Numbered from the stretch's first letter, positions 31,953-45,060 are shown. The stretch: DNA of 64,000 nt from Armillaria gallica (GCA_037576215.1 JBANDB010000006.1:1860001-1924000), one strand, 5' to 3'. Notes: a model not told the origin generated them from the letters alone. Numbers and translations are program-made.

Positions 31953-34900
31953 ATGGCGACGACGGCAACGCTGGTCCCTGGCCAAAATATCGCAGTCAAC
32001 AAGTATAATGTTCAGGTGGAGCGATATCTTTCACAAGGTACTTTGTATCACCTCTAGTTTGAGAGCACTATTCCTCAGGCCATCATCAGGCGGGTTTGCC
32101 CATGTGTATCTCGTACGGACAGCCGCACCAGTGTACAACACGACACATCATGTTCTCAAACGCATTGCCGTTCCTAATGAAGGCATGTTGACCGAAGTAA
32201 AGCAGGAAGTGGATGTAATGGCAAGTACAATCAGTCACGGATTCTTCTGGTGCTTCATCATTTGCACAGAGACTGCTGAAGGGTCATCCGAACATTGTTC
32301 ATCTCATCGATGCTGCCTGGCATAGGCTGCCGAATGGGACATATGAAGTATTTATTCTGATGGAATTCTGTCCCGGTACGCACTGGTTGTTGTTGCACTG
32401 CACATTCGTGGCTGACCTGTCGATGTAGGAGGTGGAATAATCGATATGATGAACAGACGACTGCGCGAGCGCTTGACCGAGGCGGAGATCTTGACTATAT
32501 TTGTCGATGTCTGCGAAGGCGTTGCCCACATGCATAACTCACGGCCCCCACTTTTACATCGCGACCTCAAAGTTGAGAACATCCTCCAGGCGTCAGCGAC
32601 CTCTTACAAACTCTGTGACTTCGGTTCTGCGGCTACAGTCTCCAAAGCCCCAAGCAATACACAGGAATTGCGTGCTCTGGAAGCTGATCTTAATAGGCAT
32701 ACCACGTTACAATACAGAGCCCCTGAAATGGTGGATCTGTACCTTCGTAGACCGGTTGATGAGAAAAGCGATGTCTGGGCGCTTGGCGTCCTGTTATACA
32801 AGCTTTGTTACTACACAACACCATTCGAGGAGCATGGTCCTTTGGCTATTCTCAATGTGTCTTATAAAATACCTCCATACCCCGTCTATTCGCCCCAAAT
32901 GAATGCTTTGATTGGTACGTGATTTGGTAACCATCATCCATCTAGCTCATGGAGTCCGTAGCATCCATGCTTCGAGAGCATGGGACCCACCGGCCTTCTG
33001 TCTTTGAACTTCTTACCAATGTTCATCGATTGCGTGGAACTGTCTCTTCATATCATTACAATCATAATCCCGCTCCTCAACCGCTGTCACCACGCGTTCA
33101 GTCCTCGCGGAAGCCGGTACCATCCCCGCACCCCTTAGACAGCACAATTTCTTATCGTGCTGCACCGCAAGTTGCTCTTGGTGCAAAATCCTTTACTCCT
33201 TCTCCGTCTCCTTCGACAAATGCTGGCCTCCAAGCGCGAGATAAAGTATTGGAGGCCATAGCCCCTATGCGGCGAGGGCGTCCGATGCGTGATCAGGATT
33301 CAGGATCGACATCATCCAAGGAGCAGTGGCTAAATGATGACTTTGGGGCTGAGGAAGAGAAGGCATGGAAGTCAGCAGTCAAGACTGCCACTCCCATAAA
33401 GAAATTTTCAAAAGACGATGCATGGGCGATCTCATCACAGTCGAAAAGTCCAGCAAGTTTGTCCAAAGGATTCGGTGATGATTTCGCAGCTAAACTGTGG
33501 GATGAGTTCGAATCCGGACCTGCCAAACCTCCACCTCAGCTTTCATCTCCTCGTCCGTATGATGCTACACCCAAATTGCCAGCCCGTCGGCAGCCTACGG
33601 CTGGTTCAACAACAGGACATTCTAAGCTGAATTCAAGTGTTCGGAGCAAAGATGCTTTTGAAGGTCTTGGGTTGTCCATCTCTGACAAGAAACCGGCACC
33701 GACCCTTGGGGAAGCTCGAAAGCTGCGGACTGGTCTGGCCGTCGTGAGCCCAGTGTCCCATAGTTTTGCTTCAGACTTTTACAATGGTGCTATTCGACCA
33801 TCTGTATCTCCTCGACCATCATACCTTGCTTTACCCGATTCAGCCCCGCTCAAACCGTCTAGTTCCGGCTCTTCATGGAGCTCCCAGCCGCCATCTTCTC
33901 GGCCGGCTTCTCAGATAGATTCAGCAGCAGAAGCCAGGTTCCCATCGCTAGAGGAACTGGATGCCAAGTTTGGTGGTACCAGTGGTTCAGATTCCAGACC
34001 ATTGCCTGTTCCACCGGGGCGACAGTCTCCAAATCCATCGCGAACGGGTGGCTTATCATCGCGCGAAGGACCTACCCTTGGCAGGCGAGTGTCTACTAGG
34101 ATACCCCAGCCAGCAACGCAGTCGTATAGTCAGAACAAAGTGCGATCTGAGCAGGTCATGAGTGCTACTATGCAGGAAGCCTTGAAGGGTGTTAGTGATG
34201 GAGGTGGCCAGGTTGAAAGGGAGGACAAGGTTAACGGCGAAGCATCGTCATCGAGGCCAACTGAGAGCTCTTTCAAGCGTCCAGGGACGACAAGGAAACG
34301 CCGTAGTTCAGTGACCAAGAAGCCTTCGGAGACTAATGACTTGCTAGGATCACCGAGTCGCGGTGGCAGAATAATCACTGGCACATCAGCTTCACCATCG
34401 GGAGTGAATACGCCTCGTCTTCCTCCAAGACCATCTCCAAGACCATCTCCCAACTCAACTCAAAGCAAGGACTGGCTGACAGGTGACGATGAATCAGAGT
34501 CAATACAATCTCACTTCACAACATCCACACCTGCGGATGCCTCTCATCCTGTCCTCCGTCAGTCGCCGAGTAAACGCGCGTCTTTCATCGAGAAGAGTGG
34601 TTTCTCCATACCCGAGGCTGTCGTTGCGCAGACTGACACCGTCCTACCTCCACCTCCAATGGACTCTCCAACCTCCTCCACTGCCAGTGCTGCTCCATCT
34701 ACTCTGTCATTATCCCGCGCCAATCGAGTATTCCCACCTTTAGATACATCCACACCTGAACCTCCTCGTGACGGGGGATTGACTGACAACTGGAGTCCAG
34801 TTGCCCCGAGGATGCAGCAGAGCAGGGAGGTAGATTCATCTTCAAGCGCAGATGAAGGTCCCGAGGAAGCAAATCGTTACATTCCAGATTCAACCCCTAA

Positions 34901-35957
34901 AACGCCCGATCAGAGGGAGAGACGGTCTAGGAAGGGAAGGCAAAGTTCCGTTCATGATCTGGTCGATTTGTGGGGCGGTAGCACCGCTAAAGAGCGTGAG
35001 AAAGAGAGGGAGTCCACGCGGGTCACCATTACACCCAAGGTGCCGGGGTCATCTGGTGGGGACTCGAAGACGCCACAGCGCAGACTGATAACAGGGCCTT
35101 CTCGCGTCACGGAGATTAAGAGTGACAAACCGACACCATCTGCTTCACCTACACCACTGCTTTTCCCTTCCGATTCTCTCGGACAAATTACCCGGTCACC
35201 TTCGATGTCGAGGACAACGTCGTCACAGCATACAAAGCAAACGTCTGCTGTATCCGCAACATCACCTACATCATCACGTAGTCGACCTCAATCCATGTTC
35301 GTCTTTCCATCGAAGGCTCCGGAATCACCTTCACCCTCTTCCGTGCCCTCTGGATTATCGATACCAGAAGAGCGCACACCACGACCGATTCGTCGAACAT
35401 CTATTACCGACATGGTTCAGAAGTATGAGAATATCGACGCGAACGCAAAGGTGTTCTTAGCGAAATCTCCTGGTCTGAAGACACCTTCGCAATCTGTGGA
35501 TGGTGGGAGATCATTGACGGGAACCCAGCGAAACGATTATCTTAATGGAAAGACAACATTGCCCATCCCAGATGAGGCAATGCCCAGTCGAACTTCCCCA
35601 GTCGAACTTTCTTCTCATACCTCGACAATTAGATTCCCTTCACGGTCATCCCCGACGCCAATGCCAGTTGAGAAAGAGGAGAGTGTGTCTGCTCCTCCTC
35701 TTCGATCACGACAAGCGTCTCTGAAACCTGCAACTCCAGCCGACTCTACAAGGACGTCGACTGTGGATGATGCGACGTCGCGCAGCAGTGAGAAGCGGAC
35801 ACCATCCCCAGATAAGCCGTATCAGGGTGTAGGGAGGCTCATCGATCAATGGCAGCGGAAGGCAGAAGGTGACGCTACACGCACACCTGTTAAGAGAAGT
35901 GGGTTTGTAGCCAAACGAGCGGGTTTGGTTAGTGGTGGTGTTGGTAGAAGTCACTGA
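31953..35957 (+). CDS. Ark1/Prk1 (NAK) family serine/threonine protein kinase
   Basis: Kinases of this family phosphorylate endocytic coat and actin-regulating proteins at cortical actin patches. The kinase domain covers about residues 20-320: glycine loop LSQGGFAHVYLV, Lys in HHVLKRIAV, catalytic loop HRDLKVEN, DFGSA, activation-segment end TLQYRAPEM, and SDVWALGVLLYKL. The remaining ~950 residues are Ser/Pro-rich and disordered, with a patch GFGDDFAAKLWDEFESGP and a conserved-looking end GVGRLIDQWQRKAE. Exons: 31953-32037, 32090-32220, 32270-32375, 32429-32914, 32962-35957, giving 1,267 residues. The second intron starts GCAAGT rather than GT: only this junction (EVDVM joined to RLLKGHPNI) gives the conserved kinase sequence. 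The short 31953 start places the glycine loop at the usual distance. Confidence 0.9.
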
Positions 35958-36091
35958 GGCATTGTTTTTGGATTCTACTTTACTGTACTGATGACTGGAG
36001 ATTACATTATTGCATTGACCATTGAATACATGAAACTGACACGACAAACAAGAAAGTAAGAACAGCTACATACGCGAAAGAGAAGAGATGG

Positions 36092-36466
36092 TCAGGAATT
36101 GTCAGATTCCGAGTCTGATGGTGAGCCAACATGGAAGGAAGACTGGCGCTGTGGCTCTCCTCGAGTTCGAGGTTGTCCCATTAGTGCTCTAGCGCCTTCT
36201 CTGCCTTTACCCATCTCCCACGCGGCGGCCTCTTGGGTATACATGTTTCCTCGCATCCTTTCTGTGTTGCCGCCTATGCCCATTTCAAAAGCAGCAGCAT
36301 CTGCGCGCGCGAGATTAGATTGGTTGGGATGAATGAAGATATGGTTGGGCTTAGATTTTGAACGAGGGCGTGAATGAGTGGACTCAGAGGAAACGTGCGT
36401 GTCATTGTACAGCAAAGGCTCTTCCACCAACGAGTAGGAACTGTATGGAAACTTTGAACACCACAT
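36092..36466 (-). CDS. Hypothetical basic/Ser-rich ORF downstream of the copper transporter
   Basis: A 124-codon minus frame starts MWCSKFPYSSYSLVEEPLLY and ends in GSPSDSESDNS. It begins 24 bp after the stop of the Ctr gene on the same strand, so it may be an alternatively spliced C-terminal exon of that gene or merely its 3' untranslated region. A hydrophilic tail with Tyr and acidic Ser clusters would fit a transporter tail, but I found no in-phase junction. No family recognised. Confidence 0.3.
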   Translation of the reverse strand: MWCSKFPYSSYSLVEEPLLYNDTHVSSESTHSRPRSKSKPNHIFIHPNQSNLARADAAAFEMGIGGNTERMRGNMYTQEAAAWEMGKGREGARALMGQPRTRGEPQRQSSFHVGSPSDSESDNS

Positions 36467-36489
36467 AGAGCACTGATAGAAAATAGGGC

Positions 36490-37084
36490 CTACTCTTTTT
36501 CATGCGATAGATGCTTAGGGGTGTCTTGGTACTCGATGAAGAATTGCGCAATGGATAGTGTGACGACCTATATTGCGAGGAATGAGCAAGTCACCTCGAC
36601 GCTAAGAGGCCTGCTCACCGTCACCAGTATCAGTCTGGTTACGTACGGACGTCAGTTTATCACGTTCAGCGCGACCAGAAGCCTATGCTCACCCGACATG
36701 GAACGACATAGCGATCAGCATGTACGCTCTACAGGGATGAAGTCAGGCAATAGAGCCATTGGCCACCAAACGAATAAGACTCACAGGCGAAGTAGTGTCG
36801 CAATGCCGTATAACAACGCCTTCCAAAACGCATGTCTCCATCGTATATTCGCAGCCCAGGCGGGACACCATCCGTTATTTGAAGCAAAGGTGATCAGCCT
36901 AAAAGTAGAAAAATAAGATGACAGGAAACGTCAAGGACTCCACCCACCTCTCTGTCAAGCACACAACAACTGTCAAAACCGAACCCACCAGAAATTTCAC
37001 GAACGAGTCAAGGTAAATTCCAGAGAACAGAACATGGGATCCTTTGAACGACCAGTGCAAGTAGTCTTGCCACTCGGAATCCAT
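36490..37084 (-). CDS. Ctr-family copper transporter, short form
   Basis: Ctr proteins form homotrimers that pass Cu(I) across the plasma or vacuolar membrane. The 126-residue product lacks a Met-rich N-terminus, starts MDSEWQDYLHWSF, and has three helices: TM1 LDSFVKFLVGSVLTVVVCL, TM2 with the signature AYMLIAMSFHV (Met-x3-Met), and TM3 LILVTVVVTLSIAQFF. An Ala-Trp pair and a basic region lie in the TM1-TM2 loop (WRHAFWKALL). Exons: 37084-36948, 36898-36785, 36728-36693, 36634-36619 (16 nt), 36567-36490. TM3 lacks the usual GxxxG packing motif, having TLSIA instead, so a low-affinity or intracellular role is possible. The Met-poor N-terminus agrees with that, but it is inference. Confidence 0.82.
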
Positions 37085-37385
37085 GTTGGAGGTAGGTAAA
37101 ATGTTTTGGCAAGAAGGAAGGAAAGAGTTCCGACAAAATCAAGGTCGCCAAAAGCGAGTAATGGGGAAATGCAAAAAAACTTGAGGTAAGATGGTTGTAC
37201 TGCGCCGTAAGTCCTCAGTTGGATACCAAGGACCCTTCAAGGAAATCAGCGGTAGCTCAGGGTGTCCCTATGACGATCCAGAGCAGGCACTGTTCCGTGA
37301 TTCAGATTCAGAATAGTAATACTAAATATGATAGACGGCACAGCTACAAGTACAGATAAGGTTATACTCTATGCAAGCAATTTAT

Positions 37386-39396
37386 TCATGGCAGTGGCGA
37401 CACCGACTTGGCACGGCGCTCAGCAGCTTGGACTTTGATCTCTGAAGCCTTTTCTTTCCTCCATTCGCAATCGAACATATACTCGCATGAACTAGTTTCC
37501 TTGAGCTCTAGGCAGCGGCGAATATAAGACGACTCACTTGCACCGCCTAGTCTGGGTCTCGCTGACTCCTCTTGGGGCTCTACGGCCCATCCACCAGTCT
37601 AGTACACTGGTAAGGTAATCGTCCAAGAAGCCGTCGTCGAGATTGAATTCCTTGGTACCAATAACCCTGTACAGATCAACGACCTTGGACGTTGATGCTG
37701 ATGGTTCAAATAATGGAGGTATTGCATCTAATTTTGGGAAAATGTTTAAATAAATAATTTGTAGATACCAGAGAGACCGCACCGTTAGAACCGCCCTTCC
37801 CGGATATGTTGTTGAGGTACATTAACTTTGATTCCTGTAGCGCCCATAACAACTCAGCAGATCCCTCCTCCGCACCGAGATCAAATATTCCGTTGAGCGT
37901 GCCAGACAAGAGCTGGGAGATACTAGGATCAGGTAGAGGGCCCGCGGACGTGATATCTTCTTTCGTTTCCAATGGTTCCTGGCGATGATAGATTAACTGA
38001 AGACAGGGATCAATGCCGGGAATATCTAATTCCGAAGTGGTGTTTCTCCACAGAGTAGTCAGATCATCAAGACAAGTAAATGCGGGGTGGGAGGTCCCCA
38101 GCGAACTTCCTGCTTGGGTCAGGAATCTCTCAGAAAACTGCCGCGCCGGATCAACATTAATCTGTTCCCAGAATCTTGTGAAGTCAAAGGGGTTTTCAGT
38201 TGATATCAGCGAGGATAATAGTCGATGGTATAGCATGAGTTGTAGACGTGAAGGAAGTGTATCTTCGTCTGAGGGCAAATATTCACTGCGCCGTGTCTTG
38301 GTGTCTATCAAACGTAGGGTGTGCTGATAGAAGCGAGGCGTTGTTGGGCCTTCTATCTTGGTCTCCTCGTCGATCGTTAAATCGATGAATATGTAGTCAG
38401 ATGAAGAGGCAAAATTTGTCATAAGAGTCTGCCCTTCGCTTGGCTTGAATACTTGACGTCGCTTTTTGCATTTGCGTGGGGTCGACGCCGCACTTCGAAG
38501 ACGCTTTGGACTGTCCGAGGACCCGGTATTTTTTCTTCTTAGTTCATCCTGTAACGAAATTATTGAAATACGAGGTGCCTGGGAATGGCTGACTTACAAT
38601 TATCCCAGTAACAATAATTCCTTGAACAAAACCAAAGACAGGCATTTCCCGCTTCATGCCTGACGTTAAAATTGCGTTCACTCTAATCATGGTGTACGTA
38701 CCACACATCCTTCGGCAAGCAAAGACTGTATCGATGACAACATATTGACAAAACTATCAAGCACGTAAGTAGCCATCATATAAAGGACGGTCAATCTTAC
38801 CGTAATCCCCAACGTTCTTCGTCAGTAGTGGCTTGGACAGGGACTTCTTCTTTCAGGTTCAGTTCCTTCTCCAATTTCTTGTGTACAGACTACGTGACGG
38901 TAAATATAGAATATCAACGGAACAGGTAACTCAAGCGCACCGTTCCCCTCTTCTGTACTTTGTCATTAACAGTAGCGACATCTTTCCTGACGGATATATC
39001 TTTCCCATTCCGCGAGACGAATGACGCCGGCCTGTGCTCCAGACGCCTCGAGCGCTTTTGCAACAAACCGTATTCAAATTGTAGTCCACACCTTGTATTT
39101 CCATAAGCACGTTTCCCTGTGCCGTGACCAGAAACTTACCAGGCTGGGCCAACGAGATCAGAGACTGATAGTCTCTGGTATGGACGAAAGCGTTCATACA
39201 TGCTACGCGTATCCACCGGCGCTTCAGGAAGGACATCGACATCCTCTACCACGATTTCAACCTTGGGTCCCCCCTTTGGCGTTGTTTCGCTGGAAGATGT
39301 GATGTTGCTGGCGGCGTCGATTACCGCGTAATCTGCCTCGGTGAGAGTACCAAAGCCGCCATCTGAAAAGTCACTACTATCGGACCGCAAAGGCAT
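37386..39396 (-). CDS. EXO5: Exonuclease V (EXO5/DEM1), Fe-S single-strand DNA exonuclease
   Basis: EXO5 is a PD-(D/E)XK nuclease with a 4Fe-4S cluster that degrades single-stranded DNA in mitochondria and/or the nucleus. Visible are the N-terminal region SMYERFRPYQRLSVSDLVGPAWC (first cluster Cys) and LQFEYGL, KREMPVFGFVQGIIVTGIIDEL with the catalytic Gly-Ile-Ile-Asp, and YIFIDLTIDEET. Near the end come GTKEFNLDDGFLDDYLTSVLDWW and the three remaining Cys in RCNSCEYMFDCEW. Exons: 39396-39140, 39091-38941, 38889-38801, 38753-38707, 38659-38598, 38548-37783, 37727-37538, 37491-37386, giving 555 residues. No classical mitochondrial presequence precedes the acidic start MPLRSDSSDFSDG, so a nuclear role is as likely. 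Confidence 0.88.
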
Positions 39397-41970
39397 TCCC
39401 TTGGGACAGAAGAATCGTCAGACAACAAATTGCGATCCTGTGATTGATTGTAGACTCATCTGAGACCGTGACACACGCGACGGTCACATGATATCGATCT
39501 GAGAAAGTCGGACCATTACTCCCGAAATCTGCCAATTGCAAATGTACATTTGTCTCTGTTCGCTCACCTCTTCAACCTGGCCAACCCCCTTCTCGCTACG
39601 AAACCTGCCAATATCAAATATCTTTTTCCCAATCTGCCTAGTCGCCGATTCTGCAAACAAAAAACCACCTGGGTCTGCCCTCGATGCCTGAAATTAATGT
39701 CGGTCCGGCATTCCTCCACCATCTTTGTAATACATCCTTAATATATTTTCTCTATCTCGACCAGTCTATTCCCTTTGCTGCAGTCCCTAATTTGGATGAC
39801 ATGAAACCTCTCCTCCAGAGTCTCCTTGACAGCAAGTAACAGCAGCTCCAGCAAGTCACGACCTTTGGGTAACGGGCTCTCGCTCAATGCATGGAATTCG
39901 AATTGTTGAGGCCGACAAAACACTGTCAGATGACAATGTCGTTGAACCTGAGGCGGTATAGGAATGCTAGGAGCCTATTGGCACGATGATGAACTGGGAT
40001 ATGGAGATTCAACAGTTCAATAGTGCGTCCCCAACCATGTTCCCCTTTCCTTCTATATAAAAGCTCCTGTTAGATGGGACGCTCTTCTATTCGGAAAGGT
40101 TCTCCAATCTACCTTGACACGAAAGGGGACGTTTGCGTACTGCAATGGACGCTTCCGCTACACAAGCTCAGTGAGCCAAGACCGCAGCGTACATTGTAGC
40201 AACCACATCACTACATATGCAGCACTTGCCTGTTTCTTCTGTTTACAATTCTACCAGAGTTTGCTTTTTGAATCGGCATTGGCCTTCTCAACGAACAACG
40301 ATGACTTGACTTCCCGGTGAGCGGGACAAGGCTGCTCGGGGGGGAGAAGGATGATCTATACTGTATTGCGAACGGAACAAGAAACAAGTGCTAGTGCATT
40401 TTAACACATCTTTTCTCGGTGTCTACTGAAGTTCAATGGCAGAAAAATACAAAGCAGAGAATTGGAATCTCGAACTCAGCCTCCGACCTCCGTACACGTC
40501 ACGGCGCTGGCTAATCCACCGTTCAGCGCCTTGAAAAAGAACAAAAAGCAAATCAAGAAACTTCTCGCTGTATCCGATGACGCTTCAGAACAGAACAAGC
40601 ACGAAAATGGTCAACTTGAAAATATCATCAAGGATCTAACAGCAAAGCACGAAACTGCCGTAGCTTTAACACGCAAGTATGCCGCAGCTTTAGCTCAAGA
40701 TAAGGCCATTACAACGGATAGATAGGCTTAAGGCTTATTAAAGCTGAGCTGGCAGGAAATTTGATCAGTCCGACATCTAACACCACCGATGGACGTCAAG
40801 ATGACGACCATCTTACTCCCATTGAGTATGGCGATGACCTTTTCAGCAATACGGCCTCGACAAACAGGAAAAACAAGGCAGATACCTCGTTGCTCTTGTC
40901 GATGAAATGGACGGAGAGATCAGAGTCCTATGGCGTAACCTTGACAGAGCGCGTTGCAGTAGGTTTGACAATGGCGCGTTCCCAACACATGTTGGGTCCG
41001 TACCTCCTATCCATTTCCAAGGCACTGACGAAGACAAAGTGTACACTGTAGACGACGTGGATCATGTTTTCGCCAACATCCTTTGGTGACCAAAGCTAGC
41101 GCTCATCACCGAAGCCAGTTCCTTACAACTTCAAGTCACCACGCCGAACCCCTTGTAATTTCCTTCAATCAGTCTCTTGGAGTGTTGTGCTGAGCTTATT
41201 ACTCTCATGAAACCACATTTTACTATACTCCATCCACTGTTCGCTCTCCCATGTATATACTCAAAATACTACCAGATCATTAATGCAGCACCCGTTGCGT
41301 TGCCCTAGTGACGAAACTAGCAATAATCCTGCAAAGTCATCTGTTTCATAAAAAAACGATCGGCGCCTTCAATATCGCTGTTAGCTGTAAGGCACTGAAG
41401 CGGCAGTGCAAGCGGCAGCCTCCTTCCAGCAAGGTCCCTGTCGCCAGCGCCCTTGTACTATCTAGCACAGCCATCGAAGGGATGGCACGTTTGCGATTGA
41501 GGACTGCCGGTGCGAGGACTGCTGCTGCTGCTCCTATACTTAGGAGGCACCGTCAGATTCATTTCCCTCTCATGCGTTTGGCTAAAGCAAGGGACTGACC
41601 ATTTAGTGACATATTACGTTTCTTTCTTTGCAGTCGCCACGCAAGGCGGTGCAATCCTTGCTGCCACGTGCACAGATGGCTACCTCAGTCGTTTATCCTT
41701 TCCGTTTGCCCAACCTTCGAAACACCTTGGCACACTATAATATACAGGGTTAAATAAAGTACATTCAAACCAGCTGGATCTTTGATCGTGGTGGTGGTGC
41801 AATAGGGGTAAATTCATGCTTTCCAGGATCCTGATAAACATCTGATCTTTACTCCATCATTTTTCACCTACAGCACCACAGCTTTCTTCACGAGTTTAAA
41901 TACCTTGGCAGCAGCTAAGCACCGCAATATCTGGCTTTCTTTCTTACCTCCCTTCTTTATCCTCGAGAGC
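39397..41970. other. Long intergenic region with small unsupported ORFs
   Basis: No conserved gene is seen over about 2.6 kb. A strong TATATAAAAG element lies near 40055, followed by a 207-bp ORF (40114-40320) without a recognisable product. A Lys-rich, coiled-coil-like frame (40462-40725, ALKKNKKQIKKLLAVS) may be a small lineage-specific gene with exons reaching about 41088; no start, stop and splice set could be fixed. The minus frame 39923-39738 is Leu/Glu-rich and unrecognised. Confidence 0.35.
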
Positions 41971-43126
41971 ATGTCTGACAATAGCACACTCCCCGACGGC
42001 TACGGTATAATTTCTGTTTTTCTTGTTGAATGTGTGTTGACCAGCTTTTAGTGGACGGTAGTTATTGGTATTACGCGCCTAATAAAGGTGCCCCGATTGC
42101 CTTTGCGGTACTCTTCGGTATCTCTGGAATAATTCACGCCTATCAGTGCTTGTGAGTTGTACTTGCCGTTCGACTGGTCTCCTCTCACGTTCCATGTAGC
42201 AAGTATCATTGCTGGAAAGTTGGTGGCTTACTTCCTTGGGCTGCGACCCTCTTTGTAGGGGCGTTCGTGGCTCGGGAAGTAGGAGCCTACAACTATGACA
42301 ACCTTGGTGTTTTTATTGCTAGCACTGTGTTATTTCTAATCGCCGCGTATATTGATTTCCATCGCTCATCGACTCGCCTTTTTCCTAATTCCTATGTTTT
42401 TCCAGCCCCGTGTATGAGGGTGCCAATTACTTCCTTTTGGGAAGGATCTTGTACTACGTCCCGTACAACTCCCCACTTCATCCCGGGCGTGTCGTGTCTA
42501 CTTTTGTTGGCATCGACCTCGTTATCGGAACACTTACTGGAGTTGGGGCCCCGCGCGTCGCCAATTCATCTCTTTCTGAAAGCGATATTAATTTGGGAAA
42601 GAATCTACTGAAGGCCGCCCTGCTACTCCAGATCGCGTCCATGTGTACTTTCGTCGCTATCACTGCACGGTATCACTACAGATGCTACAAGACGGGAACG
42701 CTTCCAAATAACCTACGCACGGTTCTCATCGTCCTATACATCAGTTGCACCCTCATCACGATCCGCACCATATACCGTACCGTGGAGTACTTTGAAGCCG
42801 CCAGCTTAAACGTTTATTCCGACGTCCTCCACATTAGCCCACTGCTGAAGCACGAGTTTTACTTCTGGGTATTCGAAGCGATGTTCATGTTCTTGAACAC
42901 AGTGCTTCTAAACACATTCCATCCTTCACGTTTCCTACCCGTTAACAACAAGATATACCTCGCTCAAGATGGTGTTACAGAGATTGAAGGTCCAGGATAT
43001 GAGGATAAAAGACATTTCCTTTTGACTCTTTTTGATCCATTCGATATCGTTGGAATCATTACTAATAGGGACAAGAAAGAGATGTTTTGGGAGAAGGATG
43101 GTAAGGAGGAGAAGGTCGAGGCCTGA
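41971..43126 (+). CDS. RTA1-like seven-transmembrane protein
   Basis: RTA1-domain proteins are fungal seven-helix membrane proteins linked to sterol/lipid-stress resistance, including the 7-aminocholesterol resistance and sphingoid-base exporter-like group. The product (333 residues) has the family features: N-terminal WYYAPNKGAPIAFAVLFGISG, KYHCWKVGGLLPWAATLFVGAFVAREVGA split by an intron, ANYFLLGRILYYVP, and late motifs LIVLYISCTLITIRTIYRTVEY and EFYFWVFEAMFMFLNTVLLNTFHPSRFLP. Exons: 41971-42004, 42052-42151, 42200-42346, 42406-43126; exon 1 encodes only a short hydrophilic start (MSDNSTLPDGY). The C-terminus is charged and cytoplasmic. No damage. Substrate is not predictable. Confidence 0.88.
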
Positions 43127-45054
43127 GTGAGGCTTTTAGTATTACTTTATTATACCACTGTTTATCTTCGTTGTCCCATAAGAATATGCCGCTTCGTCAG
43201 TGACTTCTTATCAGGGGCTAGTCCCTCTAGTCCCTGCCAGCAACCAGACTTGATTTCTGTCTTCCAGGCGTGCTCATTGATTACTAGACATGTGGTGAAT
43301 GTTTTCTGCAGAAGATGAGCCATCCCAATAAAGCCGCCCTTACGGTCCGGCCAGCAGTGCGGTCCGGCTTGGGCCGGTAACTTCAACCATCAACACCACC
43401 ACGAAGTGATCCGAGCTTCTGAAGACGGAGATATCTTGACAAGAGTCTTTCCTCGATAGAGACGATCTGTCCCACGAAGTAGGTCCCTTCCATAACACTC
43501 GCCTTTCGGCCGAAGGCGAAGTCCAGACCTTAAAGAATGTCTAGTATCGCCGCACTGTGGGATAGGTAATACATGTGCTAGCGAGCCACTTGATCACCAT
43601 ACATACACCATGCATCATGACTGGTATTCCCGAACAAAAGCTGGGCGAGTAGAATCCTACCCTTCTCTCTCTACTCTTACTCGTGAAGTGCCAGAAACGT
43701 AGATTCATATGCCAAAACACGACATTTTCCACCAGAAGCTCCCATTCATTCATGAATATGCATGCGTACCTGGGCCTTCTCGTTTCTTGATGATAGTTGA
43801 ATCTGGGTTGTTGGACAATTCAGCTGATGACAACATGACGCTACAAGTAGTCTTCTGGCTCTCAGGACTCGTATTCTTGGACCAAGGGGCTTCCCTAGAA
43901 CAAAAAGAGATAGACTCGTGGACGAGGTGATTAGCGATCTGTACTAGGAGCGACCTGCCGCTAATGTTCCGACGATGCTCGTCAAGTTTCTTCATTAATG
44001 GTTTTAAATGGCAGAAAACTCACGAGGACGCCATCGATATTTGTCCTAGACCGTAAACATCGCAATCGGTGAACTGCTAATCCCATCGTGATTGGGGAAA
44101 GCCCCGGAGAGATCTTCCAGTTCGTATGTCACTACGACAATTCTGATATTCTGGTTAGCTTTCCATGCCGTGCAGCCTGATCCATTCAAGTGTGTCCCCT
44201 GGACTGGCTGTTAGTCATGATGGGACAAGAGCCAGGTGGTGGTATTGTATTGGTACTCCAACGACTGGATCGGCAAAGCTCACCAGCGGAGCTCCACCTT
44301 GAGGAGAAGGCGGGTGTATGCCGTCAATTTGGAAACACGAGGACAAGGGGATACTCACCATATCTCCGTTAACGGCAGCGTCGTCAGTTATGAAGAGGTC
44401 CGCATTCAAAGGAATATCATTGAGGCTAGGTGGGTATGAGAGAGAACTCGGATGATGTGGTCATTTGTCTCTGCCGAACGCCCTCTAACGTCTAGAGAAG
44501 ACGAAGATTTCCCTCTTTGCACGACATCTGTAACGGAAAGAGTCATGGACGCCGTGGATATTTACGGTGGTGCCGGAACTGTACTTCGATTTCGCGACTG
44601 TGTGCTGGGCCGATCGCGACGTGCCCTCTGACGACCCAGGGCCCAACTCTGAAGAACACCCTTGCTGTCATTTTACCGTGGTTTTCGCCTAACACGACAT
44701 GTCACCACGTTTCATGAACCTCTTCAGGAAACGCGATGTACACGCAGGAATGACGATCTTTCTCGTAAAGGTAAATCAACCGACACGCTAATTCGGCAGA
44801 AATGCCGCAGGTCTATCTGCCTGCTCACGGGATCGTGATGGATAATTTACGGCTGCATCTCGAGATATTTTTGGACGTTGACGTTGAAGGATGAGGCATG
44901 CAGCGGAAGATGCCAATGACTGAGGAAACCCTTGGGGTTCCAGTGGTAATACAGTTACCTCTTTTTCTGCCGTGATTATGCCGACTTCGACGCCGCTATT
45001 AATATCGTTTTGTCAGTCTTGCTGGCATCGTGGGGCTGATTGGTCTTGGGAGAG
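43127..45054. other. Region without a supportable gene; possible gene remnants
   Basis: Some minus-strand segments look faintly coding: 44409-44215 (NGDMVSIPLSSCFQIDGIHPP, ending in QYHHLALVPS) and 43995-43750. They do not join into one frame and are unrecognised. They may be remnants of a host gene. The right end is the promoter of the intradiol-dioxygenase-like gene. Confidence 0.35.
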
Positions 45055-45060
45055 TATAAA
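45055..45060 (+). promoter_or_regulatory. TATA box of the intradiol-dioxygenase-like gene
   Basis: TATAAAAG begins at 45055, 92 bp upstream of the start codon at 45147. It is the clearest TATA element in front of a called gene in the window, and fits an inducible secreted protein. Confidence 0.6.

Noticed and set aside
34130..34453. Antisense ORFs inside the kinase tail (several of 60-110 codons)
   Set aside because: Shadows of a Ser/Pro-rich coding frame with biased codons.
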